Shown in pieces: positions 26,231-38,782 of a stretch of 64,000 nt of DNA. Below the pieces are notes generated by a model. That model made no database searches, was not told the DNA's origin, and was given only the letters and a program-made list of their open reading frames with translations. Source of the stretch: Rhodospirillaceae bacterium (GTDB lineage: Bacteria > Pseudomonadota > Alphaproteobacteria > Rhodospirillales > JABJKH01); assembly GCA_018660465.1 (NCBI GenBank), contig JABJKH010000075.1:1-64000 (forward strand). The letters are read 5' to 3'. The number at the start of each line of letters is the position of its first letter. The first letter of the stretch is position 1. A program made the position numbers and the translations under genes.

Positions 26231-27694
26231 ATGACTGAACCTTCCGAACTTGTCCAATTGGTGGAGAACCTGAGCCAGGCGCGTGTGCTGTGCGTTGGCG
26301 ACCTGATGTTGGACCGATTTGTTCATGGCTCGGTTGATCGAATTTCGCCAGAGGCCCCAATCCCTATCCTGCAAATTAACAATGAAATTTCCATGCCCGG
26401 CGGTGCCGGCAACGTGGTCCGAAATTTGGCAGCACTCGGCGCAAATGTGCGATTTATTACTGCACTCGGCAACGATAGTGCAGGCAAAGAACTCAGCGTT
26501 CTGCTCAACAGCTTTGATCGGGTTGACCCGGTTCTGGTAGTGGATACGGGACGCACAACCTCAATCAAGACCCGCTATTTGGCCGGCAATCAGCAGATTC
26601 TGCGCGCTGATCAGGAGAGCACCGAAGCACTCGCCCCTGAGTTGGCCGATACACTTCTGTCAGAAGCACGTCGTGCGTTAAAGGATAGCGACCTTGTGGT
26701 GCTGTCCGATTACGGCAAAGGCGTGTTGTCGAGTGACCTCATTCAAGGCGTAATCGAAGGCGCGCGGGAGGCGGGAAAGCCGGTGATTGTCGATCCCAAA
26801 GGACACGATTATGCCCGATATCAGGGGGCAGACCTTATTACGCCTAACCTGACAGAATTAGAAGGAGCAACCCACTTACCTGTAACAAACGACGACGAAG
26901 TTATTGCTGCCGCGCAAAAATTGATCGAGGACCACGACCTATCGGCCGTACTTGCCACCCGAAGCAAAGACGGCATGACCTTGGTTGCCAAAGATGGCGA
27001 AGTCACTCATTTAGCAGCCGAGGCCCGCGAAGTATTCGATGTTTCTGGTGCTGGCGACACCGTGGTTGCCACCCTAGGTGCCGCCATGTGCGTCGAAAAA
27101 GATTTGGCGCGAGCGGCCAAGTTAGCAAATATTGCCGCAGGTATCGTCGTCGGTAAGGTTGGCACGGCCGTTGCCTATGCCAAAGACGTCATTGTCGAAT
27201 TGCACCATCAGGAAATTTCCAGCGCCGAGGCCAAGGTTCTAACCCTGGAACAAGCACTTGATCAGGTCGGGCTCTGGCGACGACGCAAAATTCAGGTTGG
27301 CTTTACCAATGGCTGTTTTGATTTATTGCACCCGGGACATGTTTCGCTACTGGCCCAAGCCAAAGACGGCTGCAACCGTTTGATCGTCGGGCTTAACAGC
27401 GATGCATCCGTAACCCGGCTCAAGGGCGAAGACCGCCCCATCCAATCTGAAGCGTCCCGAGCCGCCGTGCTGGCGTCTCTTGCCAGCGTCGACATGGTGG
27501 TCATTTTTTCCGAAGACACACCAATTGAATTGATCAAGGCGATCCAGCCTGACGTTTTGGTCAAGGGAGCGGATTACTCTGTGGACGAAGTTGTCGGGTC
27601 AGATGTGGTTCAATCTTATGGTGGACGTATCCTGCTTGCCGATTTAGAAGACGGCCACAGCACCACAGCCACAATCAAACGAATGGCGCAGTAA
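26231..27694 (+). CDS. hldE: Bifunctional heptose kinase/adenylyltransferase HldE
   Basis: 487-residue two-domain enzyme making ADP-heptose for the lipopolysaccharide core. The N-terminal PfkB/ribokinase domain (about 1-325) has GGAGNVVRNLAALGA and the anion-hole VSGAGDTVVATL. The C-terminal nucleotidyltransferase (about 355-487) has GFTNGCFDLLHPGH and the end motif HSTTATIKRM. The domain order equals HldE of E. coli. GGAG lies upstream of the ATG. Presence of this gene implies heptose-containing lipopolysaccharide; gmhA and gmhB are not here. Convergent with the PBP1A gene, one base apart. Confidence 0.96.
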   Translation: MTEPSELVQLVENLSQARVLCVGDLMLDRFVHGSVDRISPEAPIPILQINNEISMPGGAGNVVRNLAALGANVRFITALGNDSAGKELSVLLNSFDRVDPVLVVDTGRTTSIKTRYLAGNQQILRADQESTEALAPELADTLLSEARRALKDSDLVVLSDYGKGVLSSDLIQGVIEGAREAGKPVIVDPKGHDYARYQGADLITPNLTELEGATHLPVTNDDEVIAAAQKLIEDHDLSAVLATRSKDGMTLVAKDGEVTHLAAEAREVFDVSGAGDTVVATLGAAMCVEKDLARAAKLANIAAGIVVGKVGTAVAYAKDVIVELHHQEISSAEAKVLTLEQALDQVGLWRRRKIQVGFTNGCFDLLHPGHVSLLAQAKDGCNRLIVGLNSDASVTRLKGEDRPIQSEASRAAVLASLASVDMVVIFSEDTPIELIKAIQPDVLVKGADYSVDEVVGSDVVQSYGGRILLADLEDGHSTTATIKRMAQ

Positions 27695-27695
27695 A

Positions 27696-29624
27696 TTATC
27701 CGTCGTTGCCGGTCAGGCCTGACATCAACCGTGCCCAAAAACCCTGATCACTTGTTGGTAATTTTCTTTGCGGACTGCGCCTTGCGATTGGAGCGCCACT
27801 TTGTTGCGTAATGCCAGGCAGCGCCCGAACCGGAAGACCTGCGTGCGCCTTGCTTATAATTTTATGCCATAATTTTGCTGGCAGGCCGCCGCCTGTTACC
27901 TTCCGCATGGGGCGGCCATTGTCGTTTCCAAACCATACACCTGCGGCCAAATCGGCGGTATAACCGATGAACCAGGCGTCTCGGTAATTTTGACTGGTTC
28001 CTGTTTTACCTGCGGTCGGTCGGTCCAGTTTGGCATTTCGTCCCGTGCCAGATTGGACAACCCGGCCCAGCATGGCGTTCATATGCCTAACATTTTGCGA
28101 GTCGATAATACGGCTTGGGCCGGAACCTTGACGTCGATACAGGACGTTTTTCCGCCCATCACGAATTTCAGTAATTCCATGCGGCCACACTGCAGCCCCG
28201 CCATTGGCGAAGGGAGCGTAGGCGGAGACCAATTCCAATAAACTCACCTCAGCCGTTCCCAGAGCTAGACTGGGCTGTGCCTTCAAGGGAGAGGTAATCC
28301 CTAGGCGCTGAGCCGTCCGCACGACATTTTTTCGCCCCGCATGTTCTGCAACACGGACCGCGACAGTGTTGATCGACTGGGCTAGACCGTGGGCTAATGT
28401 AACTTCACCCTGATGACGGCGCTGGAAATTTCGCGGCGACCAGGTGCCAATACGAATAGGTGCATCTAGTATTCGGCTGCTGGGTTTTAGCCCGGCTTCC
28501 AAACCTGCCAAATAAACAACTGGCTTAAACGCCGACCCTGGCTGACGTCGGGCTTGGGTCACCCGGTTAAATTGACTTTTCACATAGTTGCGTCCGCCAA
28601 CCATGGCGCGGATCGCCCCTGTGGGTGTCATTGCGACGAAGGCCGCTTCAGAGGCTTTGGCTTTTTTGCCAGCTCCCGCTAGAGCTCCACGCACAGCCTT
28701 TTCTGAATTAGCCTGCAAAGTGGCATCAAGGGTTGTGACAACGGTTAAGTCATAGCTGCCGGGTGATACATAATCCGGCACCTGTGCCATCACCCAGTCA
28801 ATGAAATAGCGTGGTGAGGACGTTCGGCGGTTATTTGCAAATTTCTGCTTTTTTAAATGCCGGGCCGCTTTGGCCTGGGCTTGGGTGAGATATCCTGCGG
28901 CAACCATATTTGCCAAGACTTGGCGGGTCCGTTTCTGAGAGCGCTTTTTATCACGCAGCGGGTTATACCGGGACGGTGCCTTCAAGAGCCCAGCGATAAG
29001 GGCGGCTTCATAAGTGCTCAGCCTCCGCGCAGATTTTCCAAAGTATTTTTGGGCCGCAGCTTCAACCCCATAAGTGCCTGCGCCCAAGTAAACACGGTTC
29101 AAGTAAACACTGAGAATTTGGTCCTTAGTAAATTGATGTTCCAGCCACAATGCCAGAAGCAGTTCCTGCACCTTGCGCTTGAGCGAGCGTTCTGGAGTTA
29201 GAAATATATTCTTTGCTACTTGTTGGCTGATTGTACTGCCGCCTTGCACAATGCGGCCAGCGAGAATATTGGCGACGGTCGCCCGCGCGAGCCCAATTAA
29301 ATCAAGCCCGAAGTGATCATAAAATCGGCGATCTTCGGTCGCCAAAACCGCGTGCGTTAGATCAGGCGGCAGTTCTTTTAATTGGGCGGGCAAGCCGTAA
29401 AGATCGCCGTAAGTGGCCAAGGTGGAGCCGTCAACGGCAACGATTGTCACTGTCGGCTGCCGGGTCGGTTTTAAGGCCTCTTCCACATCTGGCAGGTCAT
29501 AGGCATACCACGCCATGATCCCCCCCAGTCCGATAAAGCCCCAGACGGCCAAGGTCAGTGTCCAGGACAATAACCTAGCAAAACCAAATCCGCGTGCTTC
29601 CTGATTTTTATTGGATTTCGCCAT
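27696..29624 (-). CDS. mrcA: Penicillin-binding protein 1A family (transglycosylase/transpeptidase)
   Basis: Class A PBP of 642 residues that polymerises and cross-links peptidoglycan. A single membrane anchor lies near 18-45. The GT51 domain has ATEDRRFYDHFG, GGSTISQQVAKN and RKVQELLLA; the transpeptidase has RQPGSAFKP (SxxK), SINTVAV (SxN) and TAGKTGTSQ (KTG). It is shorter than E. coli PBP1A (about 850), lacking the OB-like insert, as PBP1C/2C-like forms do. GGAGG 8 bp before ATG 29624 decides the start over a GTG at 29639 that is part of the ribosome site. Confidence 0.94.
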   Translation of the reverse strand: MAKSNKNQEARGFGFARLLSWTLTLAVWGFIGLGGIMAWYAYDLPDVEEALKPTRQPTVTIVAVDGSTLATYGDLYGLPAQLKELPPDLTHAVLATEDRRFYDHFGLDLIGLARATVANILAGRIVQGGSTISQQVAKNIFLTPERSLKRKVQELLLALWLEHQFTKDQILSVYLNRVYLGAGTYGVEAAAQKYFGKSARRLSTYEAALIAGLLKAPSRYNPLRDKKRSQKRTRQVLANMVAAGYLTQAQAKAARHLKKQKFANNRRTSSPRYFIDWVMAQVPDYVSPGSYDLTVVTTLDATLQANSEKAVRGALAGAGKKAKASEAAFVAMTPTGAIRAMVGGRNYVKSQFNRVTQARRQPGSAFKPVVYLAGLEAGLKPSSRILDAPIRIGTWSPRNFQRRHQGEVTLAHGLAQSINTVAVRVAEHAGRKNVVRTAQRLGITSPLKAQPSLALGTAEVSLLELVSAYAPFANGGAAVWPHGITEIRDGRKNVLYRRQGSGPSRIIDSQNVRHMNAMLGRVVQSGTGRNAKLDRPTAGKTGTSQNYRDAWFIGYTADLAAGVWFGNDNGRPMRKVTGGGLPAKLWHKIISKAHAGLPVRALPGITQQSGAPIARRSPQRKLPTSDQGFWARLMSGLTGNDG

Positions 29625-29705
29625 AGACCTATCCTCCACAATCGTGGTTAGGAATCGGTTAACAAAGACGATTTTTTGTTAAAAATCTGAGGCTTAGACC
29701 ACTTT

Positions 29706-30110
29706 CTAAGGCATCCGACAATTAAGCACGTGATGCAATAAATCCGGTGCGATGACGCAGCCCTTTACGTTGACGCGCCACATTTCAGCACCATTCAAAT
29801 CGGCTTCGCGAAAATCTGAACCGCGCAAGTCTGAATCGGAAAAATCCACGTAACATAATAAGGCGCTTCGGAAATCAGCGTTCAACAGCACTGTTTCCGA
29901 TAAGTTTGCACCCCGCAAATCGGCACCTGCGAAATCTGCCCCGGACAAATTAGAGCCTCGCATGTCGGCGTTCCTGAGGTCTGAACCTCGGAAATCCATG
30001 TCTCGGAGATCAAGCCCAACCAAATTAGCGCGTGTGCCCGCACCATTGTCAGCTACCCATGCGTGGTGATCGTCAAGAATTTCGACCAAGGAACGTTCGT
30101 CGCGAGCCAT
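29706..30110 (-). CDS. Pentapeptide-repeat protein downstream of gyrB
   Basis: 134-residue protein. After about 27 residues with an LVEILDDHHAWVADNGAG head come about 18 consecutive pentapeptide repeats of the A(D/N)LxG type (for example SDLRN ADMRG SNLSG ADFAG), enough for four to five coils of a right-handed beta-helix, then a short C-terminal cap with LNCRMP. Qnr and MfpA, of this fold, mimic DNA and bind gyrase. This gene starts 65 bp behind gyrB and may share its transcript; the link with gyrase is inference. AAGGAG before ATG 30110 decides the start. It is shorter than Qnr (about 218) and MfpA (about 183). Confidence 0.92.
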   Translation of the reverse strand: MARDERSLVEILDDHHAWVADNGAGTRANLVGLDLRDMDFRGSDLRNADMRGSNLSGADFAGADLRGANLSETVLLNADFRSALLCYVDFSDSDLRGSDFREADLNGAEMWRVNVKGCVIAPDLLHHVLNCRMP

Positions 30111-30175
30111 AATCCGAATCTCCTTATCGCCTCTCGGCAAAAAATTAATTAAATTGAATTTGCCTAATAAATTCG

Positions 30176-32644
<2,469 letters not shown>

Positions 32645-32651
32645 TCACTTC

Positions 32652-33818
32652 CTAAGATACGCGCCGAAGGGCAGCGTCCTTTACTTCAAAAAATTGAGCT
32701 CGGCCCTCTAATGGCTCAAATAGCGAACGATCGGTTCCAGTCATCCAGGCTTGGGCACCAAGGCCAAGTATCTCATCAAACAAAGCTTGCCGGCGCTTAT
32801 CGTCCAGATGTGCTGCAACTTCATCGAGCAACAACAATGGCTGAGATCCTCGCTCTTCCGCTTGCAGTTCCGCATTGGCCAAAATTAAAGCAATTAACAG
32901 CGCTTTTTGCTCGCCGGTTGAACACAAAGCCGCGCGCTGGCCATTGCCCAAATGGCGCACGTCCATATCGCTTTTGTGTGGACCCATTGCTATTCCGCCA
33001 GCCTCTGCATCCGAAGGTCGCGACGTCGCCAATGCTTCTCGATAGCGGGTTTCCACTGCCAATGCTGGCATCTCTTCGAGCCACGTTTCCAGCCCGCCAG
33101 TCACCACTATTTCTGATGCGGGGAAGACGCCGGTCCGTGCGGCACAAATTTTATCGAGCCGGGCTGCCATCAGTTGGCGGGCTGCGATGACGGCGATCCC
33201 TCTTTCAACCATGGTTTCTTCTAGTGCCGTCAACCACGCGGCATCTGCACCCGTACCCTTATCGCGCAATAATCTTGAACGTTCGCGCATTGCTTTTTCG
33301 TAGGCCGCGACCCGGCCCGCGTGGGCGGGATCGTAACCAAAGACCAAGCGGTCTAAAAACCGGCGGCGCGCAGAGGGCCCTTCAATAAACAAACGATCCA
33401 TTTGCGGGGTCAGCCAAAGGGCATTTAAATATTCGCCCAGCACGGCTTGGCTTTTAACAGTTTCGCCGTTTACGTGGACTGCCCGGCGTTCCCGGCCTTC
33501 ATTCGGTTTTGTATTGTCCAAGCCGGTGCCAAGATTAACCGATCCCGCCGGGGTCTCGATCGAGGCGGCAACCGCCCACGGCTTATGGGTGGCACCGTCT
33601 TCAGCACGGCCGACTTCGCCCAATCGGGCACGACGGAGACCTCGTCCCGGAACCAAAAATGACAGCGCTTCCAGTAAATTAGTTTTCCCAGCACCGTTTA
33701 GGCCTGACAGCACAACAGGCTCAGGCCCACATTCAAGCCGTTCGAAAGCGTAGCACCGAAAGTCGGTTAAAGTGACTCGAGCGACCGAAACCTCAATGGC
33801 AGACGAATTCCTCGCCAT
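32652..33818 (-). CDS. recF: DNA replication/repair protein RecF
   Basis: SMC-like ATPase for loading RecA at gapped DNA; 388 residues from ATG 33818. N-terminal VTLTDFRCYAFERLE, Walker A LSGLNGAGKTNLLEALSFL, signature CSTGEQKALLIALILA and Walker B LLLLDEVAAHLD are all RecF-like. A TTG at 33875 would add 19 residues that do not resemble RecF, so the ATG is preferred even though its ribosome site is weak. It lies between dnaN and gyrB on the same strand. Confidence 0.95.
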   Translation of the reverse strand: MARNSSAIEVSVARVTLTDFRCYAFERLECGPEPVVLSGLNGAGKTNLLEALSFLVPGRGLRRARLGEVGRAEDGATHKPWAVAASIETPAGSVNLGTGLDNTKPNEGRERRAVHVNGETVKSQAVLGEYLNALWLTPQMDRLFIEGPSARRRFLDRLVFGYDPAHAGRVAAYEKAMRERSRLLRDKGTGADAAWLTALEETMVERGIAVIAARQLMAARLDKICAARTGVFPASEIVVTGGLETWLEEMPALAVETRYREALATSRPSDAEAGGIAMGPHKSDMDVRHLGNGQRAALCSTGEQKALLIALILANAELQAEERGSQPLLLLDEVAAHLDDKRRQALFDEILGLGAQAWMTGTDRSLFEPLEGRAQFFEVKDAALRRVS

Positions 33819-33945
33819 GGCATCATTGGATTCAACGTTTTTGACTGCAAGGTTTTGCAAATCGATCAGAATCAAACTTTCTTTAAAGACGGGCCCTCAC
33901 CACATAGAGGCCCGGCGCGTTACACCCGCCAATTACACCCGCCCG

Positions 33946-35064
33946 TTAAACCCTCATGGGCATGAGCACATAAAGCGCGCTTTCATCGTCCACCTCTCGC
34001 ACGATTGTCGGCGAAGCGGCGTCAGCTAATGACAAACGAGCATTATCACCTTCAATTTGCTTAGTGATGTCTAGCAAGTAGCGCGAATTAAATCCAATTT
34101 CCAAACCTTCGCCGCGGTAGTTTACTTCGACTTCTTCGATGGCACTGCCGGAGTCAGGGCTGCTGGCGGATAGGATTAGAACATCGTTCTTCAGTTCCAG
34201 CTTGATGGCGCGGGATTTTTCATTGGAAATAGCTGATACACGATCAACTGCCGCCGCAAACGATTTACGATCGACTTCCAATTCCTTGTCGTTATTGGAG
34301 GGAATAACCCTTTCGTATTCTGGAAAAGTTCCGTCGATCAACTTCGACGTCATTACCGCATCGTCGAACGCAAAACGAATTTTCGTATCAGAAAGAGCGA
34401 TATCGATCTCATCGCCTGATTCATCAATCAACTTGCGAATTTCTGTTACCGTTTTACGCGGAACAATCACGCCCGGCATTCCGGCGGCACCTTCCGGCAA
34501 AGGCACTTCTGCACTCGCCAGTCTATGGCCGTCGGTCGCAACGGCGCGCATTACATCTACGCCATCGCGCTCTGCCGGATGTAAATAAATTCCATTTAGG
34601 TAATAGCGCGTTTCCTCAGTGGAGATCGCAAACTGGGTGCGGTCGATGAGAACCCGAAGGTCGCCTGCCGATAACTTAAAAGCATGCGGCAGATTGGCGC
34701 CATCAATGGCCGGGAAGTCTTCTACCGGCAAACACGCTAGGGTGAAATTTGACCGTCCGGAACGGAGCGCCAATTGGCCGTCCATGCCGTCACTGTCTAT
34801 TTCCACTTGTGAACCATCCGGCAGGCGCCGGATAATTTCATATAACGTCAGCGCCGGTGCGGTAAGTGCCCCTGGGTTTGCAACTTCGGCCTCTACCGAG
34901 CCGACGATGTCCAAGTCCATGTCGGTTGCGCTCAGGTTCAAGCGACCGTCCGCTGCTTCAAGCTTGACGTTAGAGAGAATTGGGATCGTTGTGCGGCGCT
35001 CAACAACGCTCTGCACATGCCCCAGCGACCGCAGGAGGGCCGCTCGTTCGATGGTCAATTTCAT
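33946..35064 (-). CDS. dnaN: DNA polymerase III beta clamp
   Basis: Sliding clamp of 372 residues, the usual length. The start MKLTIERAALLRSLGHVQSVVERRTTIPILSNV is characteristic, and the protein ends in the conserved YVLMPMRV that precedes the clamp's peptide-binding pocket edge. It forms a ring dimer that tethers the polymerase. It stands between dnaA (269 bp upstream) and recF (127 bp downstream from its ATG), consistent with its own promoter in the dnaA-dnaN gap. Confidence 0.97.
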   Translation of the reverse strand: MKLTIERAALLRSLGHVQSVVERRTTIPILSNVKLEAADGRLNLSATDMDLDIVGSVEAEVANPGALTAPALTLYEIIRRLPDGSQVEIDSDGMDGQLALRSGRSNFTLACLPVEDFPAIDGANLPHAFKLSAGDLRVLIDRTQFAISTEETRYYLNGIYLHPAERDGVDVMRAVATDGHRLASAEVPLPEGAAGMPGVIVPRKTVTEIRKLIDESGDEIDIALSDTKIRFAFDDAVMTSKLIDGTFPEYERVIPSNNDKELEVDRKSFAAAVDRVSAISNEKSRAIKLELKNDVLILSASSPDSGSAIEEVEVNYRGEGLEIGFNSRYLLDITKQIEGDNARLSLADAASPTIVREVDDESALYVLMPMRV

Positions 35065-35199
35065 GGCAATATTTTATAATCGATCAGTTGTTTTTGTCTG
35101 TACCGTCACTTGCATGGCCCGCCCCCTTTTTACCCCCATTCACCCGAGCCATACTAAAGGTGATGCAGCGGTCAAAAATGACCACACGAGGAGAGAAGT

Positions 35200-35208
35200 A
35201 TTATAACA
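35200..35208 (-). promoter_or_regulatory. Candidate dnaN promoter (extended -10)
   Basis: On the minus strand TGTTATAAT is a perfect extended -10 element (TG-N-TATAAT), about 135 bp before the dnaN start codon. A clear -35 is not visible, which an extended -10 can tolerate. Confidence 0.4.
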
Positions 35209-35333
35209 AATGTCCTTGGAATCAGAAGCGTTTTCGACAGGAAATAGCCTACTTCTAGCCCTAATTACGGGATTAGAGGACATAGTCTCCAATTAGGTGC
35301 CGGTTCTGGTGATGGCTCGGGTGTTTTAGGGCT

Positions 35334-36725
35334 TCAACCCTCCAACATCCGCCTTAAAAGCTCCACATCTTCGGCGAACCCAGCATCCGATTCGCGGAGC
35401 TCATCGACCTTGCGAACCGCGTGCATGACAGTTGTATGATCACGACCGCCAAACTTGCGTCCGATTTCCGGCAATGACCGCGACGTCAGTTGCTTCGCCA
35501 GATACATGGCGACCTGTCTCGGTCGCGCGACCGACCGTGCTCGACGCGCGGAATGCATGTCGGACATCCGAATATTGAAATGCGACGCCACCCGTTTCTG
35601 AATTTCTTCGATGGTCACCCGGCGGTCGTTCGCACGCAATAAATCATGCAGGACCTCTTGGGCCGTCTCCAAGGTGATTTCTCGACCTACCAGCTGCGCA
35701 TGCGCGATGACCCGGTTGAGGGCACCTTCAAGCTCGCGCACATTGGCGGTAATTTTATGGGCGAGGAATTCGGTCACTTTTCGCGGCACCTCAATCCCGG
35801 CTTGCTCAGACTTAGACAACAAGATGCCGAGCCGGAGTTCATAAGTCGTCGCGTGAATGTCCGCAACCAAGCCACAGTTCAAACGCGATTTCAGGCGTTC
35901 TTCCATACCCTCCATCTCGGACGGCGACTTGTCGGCAGAAATTACAATTTGGCGTCCTTGATCAACCAGGGCGTTAAAGGTGTGGAAGAATTCTTCCTGG
36001 GTTGATTCTTTGCCACTGATAAACTGAACATCGTCAATCATTAACACGTCGACAGAGCGGAACTGCTCTTTGAAGTCCACGGTATTTTGTTCGCGCAACG
36101 CCCGGATAAACCGGTACATAAATTTTTCCGCCGATAGATACATCACTGTACGCGATGGGTCCGCTTTGCGGATATGCCAAGCGATGGCGTGCATCAAATG
36201 AGTTTTGCCCAGGCCGACACCGCCATACAGAAATAAAGGATTAAATTGAAGCCGTGTTGCCTCCGCTACGCGCTGGGCAGCGGCATGGGCAAATTCGTTC
36301 GGCTTACCAACAACAAATTGATCGAACGTAAACCTCGGATCCAGCGGCGCACTAATTTCATTGCGGTAGGAATCGTAGCGCTTGTTATTGGACTTTTCTT
36401 CCGGGGCTGGTTTTGGTGCTGCCTCAACCTTTTTTGAAGTGGGAGAACCCGTCGTACGTTCCGGTTGCACAAACACATCAACCGAATTCACCTCAGGCAT
36501 TTCACCGCACCATAGATTTTCCAAACGTTCCGCATAATGCGCCATAACCCAATCCCGCATGAATCGGGTTGGCACAGAAATCCGAACTTTGCCATCGCGC
36601 ACTTCGCGCACAGCCATCGGCTTCAACCAGCTTTTATACGACGTTTCCCCAACTTCCGCGCGGAGATTGTCACAAACCCTTAGCCAAGTTTCCTGAATAA
36701 GACCGTCGGTCATTCCATCATTCAT
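35334..36725 (-). CDS. dnaA: Chromosomal replication initiator DnaA
   Basis: Replication initiator of 463 residues. Domain I is residues 1-90 (ETWLRVCDNL, SYKSWLKPM); the linker (about 90-130) is rich in Pro, Ala and Lys; the AAA+ domain has FVVGKPNEFAHAAA, Walker A GGVGLGKTHLMHA, Walker B MIDDVQFISGKEST and FHTFNAL; domain IV ends with the DNA-binding signature GGRDHTTVMHAVRK. It opens oriC and controls initiation. Upstream lies a 500-bp AT-rich stretch, then rpsT. Confidence 0.98.
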   Translation of the reverse strand: MNDGMTDGLIQETWLRVCDNLRAEVGETSYKSWLKPMAVREVRDGKVRISVPTRFMRDWVMAHYAERLENLWCGEMPEVNSVDVFVQPERTTGSPTSKKVEAAPKPAPEEKSNNKRYDSYRNEISAPLDPRFTFDQFVVGKPNEFAHAAAQRVAEATRLQFNPLFLYGGVGLGKTHLMHAIAWHIRKADPSRTVMYLSAEKFMYRFIRALREQNTVDFKEQFRSVDVLMIDDVQFISGKESTQEEFFHTFNALVDQGRQIVISADKSPSEMEGMEERLKSRLNCGLVADIHATTYELRLGILLSKSEQAGIEVPRKVTEFLAHKITANVRELEGALNRVIAHAQLVGREITLETAQEVLHDLLRANDRRVTIEEIQKRVASHFNIRMSDMHSARRARSVARPRQVAMYLAKQLTSRSLPEIGRKFGGRDHTTVMHAVRKVDELRESDAGFAEDVELLRRMLEG

Positions 36726-37172
36726 TTTTTAAGTGAGCCCCCATTAGGCAACCCGGTCCCCCGCTTTTTTTAATCTTGAACCGTGCTTAATAAGCCGGTC
36801 CTTAATTTTTTTACTGTTCGTCTATCGTAACCGAAACCAGACCCACCGTCTGGATCACACCACAACCCACGCCAACTCTAAAATATTGCCAAAAAAATAA
36901 AAAAAACTTCGTCGCTTTAATAGGCTAATTCGAACAATTAGATAATTCTGGGACACAACAATAAAGGGAATAGCTTAGTCGTCTTAACTTTATTACGACC
37001 GCTTTTTTTCTATTGTTTTATGCAGAAATTTATCCCCGTGCCATGAAGCTCCCTAAAGCCAATCTAACGAGCCCTGATGATGGTTGCAACAGACTCCAAA
37101 TGGGAAAAACAAAAATAAATTTCTTGACAAAAAACGGCGGGTAGAGTCCCCCGCACATTAGAGATCAGACAC
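36726..37172. other. AT-rich intergenic region upstream of dnaA
   Basis: Together with the rpsT terminator this is the longest gene-free stretch (about 500 bp). The part from about 36880 to 37040 is clearly richer in A and T than the surroundings, with A-runs and T-runs. One loose DnaA-box-like site, TTATCCCCG, is at 37030-37038, and no TTATCCACA box is seen. A short hairpin (GTCGT 36978-36982, ACGAC 36995-36999) followed by seven T at 37004-37010 faces the plus strand. The dnaA promoter must lie here. An origin role is possible but unsupported by a box cluster. Confidence 0.5.
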
Positions 37173-37205
37173 AAAAAAAGGCCGTCCCCTGTTAAGGAAA
37201 CGGCC
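37173..37205 (-). terminator. Rho-independent terminator of rpsT
   Basis: On the minus strand, stem GGCCGT (37200-37205) pairs with ACGGCC (37180-37185) across a 14-base loop, followed by seven T (37179-37173). It lies 23 bp after the rpsT stop and separates rpsT from dnaA transcription. Confidence 0.85.
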
Positions 37206-37227
37206 CGACTTGAAGGCTTAATTTCAG

Positions 37228-37494
37228 TTAGGCTGCCATCGCCTTGATTCTTACGGACAATCTGGAAAGTTTCCGCGACGCCGTGTTGCGATGGAGGATG
37301 CCTTTCTGGGCACCGCGCATAAGTTCGGGCTGCATTTCACGAAATGCGGTCTGTGCTTGAGCCTGATCGCCAGACTCAATTGCTTCTTCTACTTTCCGGA
37401 TGAAGGACCGGATGCGGCCTCTGCGCGTGTTATTAACTTCTGTACGCTTCAGGGTTTGCCGAATACGTTTTTTTGCCGATGCGTGATGCGCCAT
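37228..37494 (-). CDS. rpsT: Ribosomal protein S20
   Basis: Small-subunit protein S20, 88 residues, very basic. [25 protein letters not shown] at the start and the [17 protein letters not shown] end are characteristic; it binds 16S rRNA. It has its own strong promoter and its own terminator, so it is a single-gene unit between the enoyl-CoA hydratase gene and dnaA. Confidence 0.98.
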   Translation of the reverse strand: MAHHASAKKRIRQTLKRTEVNNTRRGRIRSFIRKVEEAIESGDQAQAQTAFREMQPELMRGAQKGILHRNTASRKLSRLSVRIKAMAA

Positions 37495-37533
37495 CGTTTA
37501 CTCTCTATCTAAATTTTTGAATTCGAAGGCTGG

Positions 37534-37562
37534 CTTATATAACCCGTGCTAGGCCCCGTCAA
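37534..37562 (-). promoter_or_regulatory. Sigma-70 type promoter for rpsT
   Basis: Minus strand: -35 TTGACG (37562-37557), 17-bp spacer, -10 TATAAG (37539-37534), ending 40 bp before the rpsT ATG. A second near-copy of the -35 element lies just upstream. Confidence 0.7.
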
Positions 37563-37595
37563 GCCCCGTCAAAGCTATATGAGACTCGCACTTTC

Positions 37596-38375
<780 letters not shown>

Positions 38376-38385
38376 GCGGTGCCGC

Positions 38386-38766
38386 CTATCGTTCAACTGG
38401 AGTTAACGTAACAGCGAGTTTAACGCCGCCTGCAATGCGCGTGACCTTGAGCTCAAGAATTTCGGTCTCGCGCTGAAACCGAGTTGCGCCGACGATCTGC
38501 CAGCCTAATTGCGGTAGGGTCGCCCGGTAAAATCCGATTACATCCCCTGGTTGGCTCGCACCTTTAGCCGTAGCGTGAACGATCCGTCCGGCGGGCGTGT
38601 CATAGATCATGCCGGCATCACGAACTTCATCCAATCCCGGTGCCAGCGGCAAATCCTCAACGCCCGAGAAAAAGTCTTGAGCCTGCTCCGCGCCATTAGA
38701 ATGTGTCGGCACCGCCACCGCCAACGCGATCACCAGTAAAAAAATTGTGTGGAGTCGAACTGTCAT
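38386..38766 (-). CDS. Small secreted protein of unknown function
   Basis: I do not recognise the family. 126 residues, with a signal peptide ([20 protein letters not shown]) and a predicted cleavage near residue 25. The mature part has [32 protein letters not shown] and then [22 protein letters not shown], which resembles a small alpha/beta periplasmic domain. From ATG 38766 it has a fair ribosome site (GAAAGAG); longer starts would overlap the mutM 3' end. Lying between mutM and the hydratase, it is probably co-transcribed with both. Confidence 0.8.
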   Translation of the reverse strand: MTVRLHTIFLLVIALAVAVPTHSNGAEQAQDFFSGVEDLPLAPGLDEVRDAGMIYDTPAGRIVHATAKGASQPGDVIGFYRATLPQLGWQIVGATRFQRETEILELKVTRIAGGVKLAVTLTPVER

Positions 38767-38782
38767 CTCTTTCGCTATACCA

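Noticed and set aside
37124-37147. TTGACA on the plus strand near 37124 as a promoter
   Set aside because: No matching -10 at 16-18 bp; the only candidate (TAGAGT) is 12 bp away, and no plus-strand gene follows.
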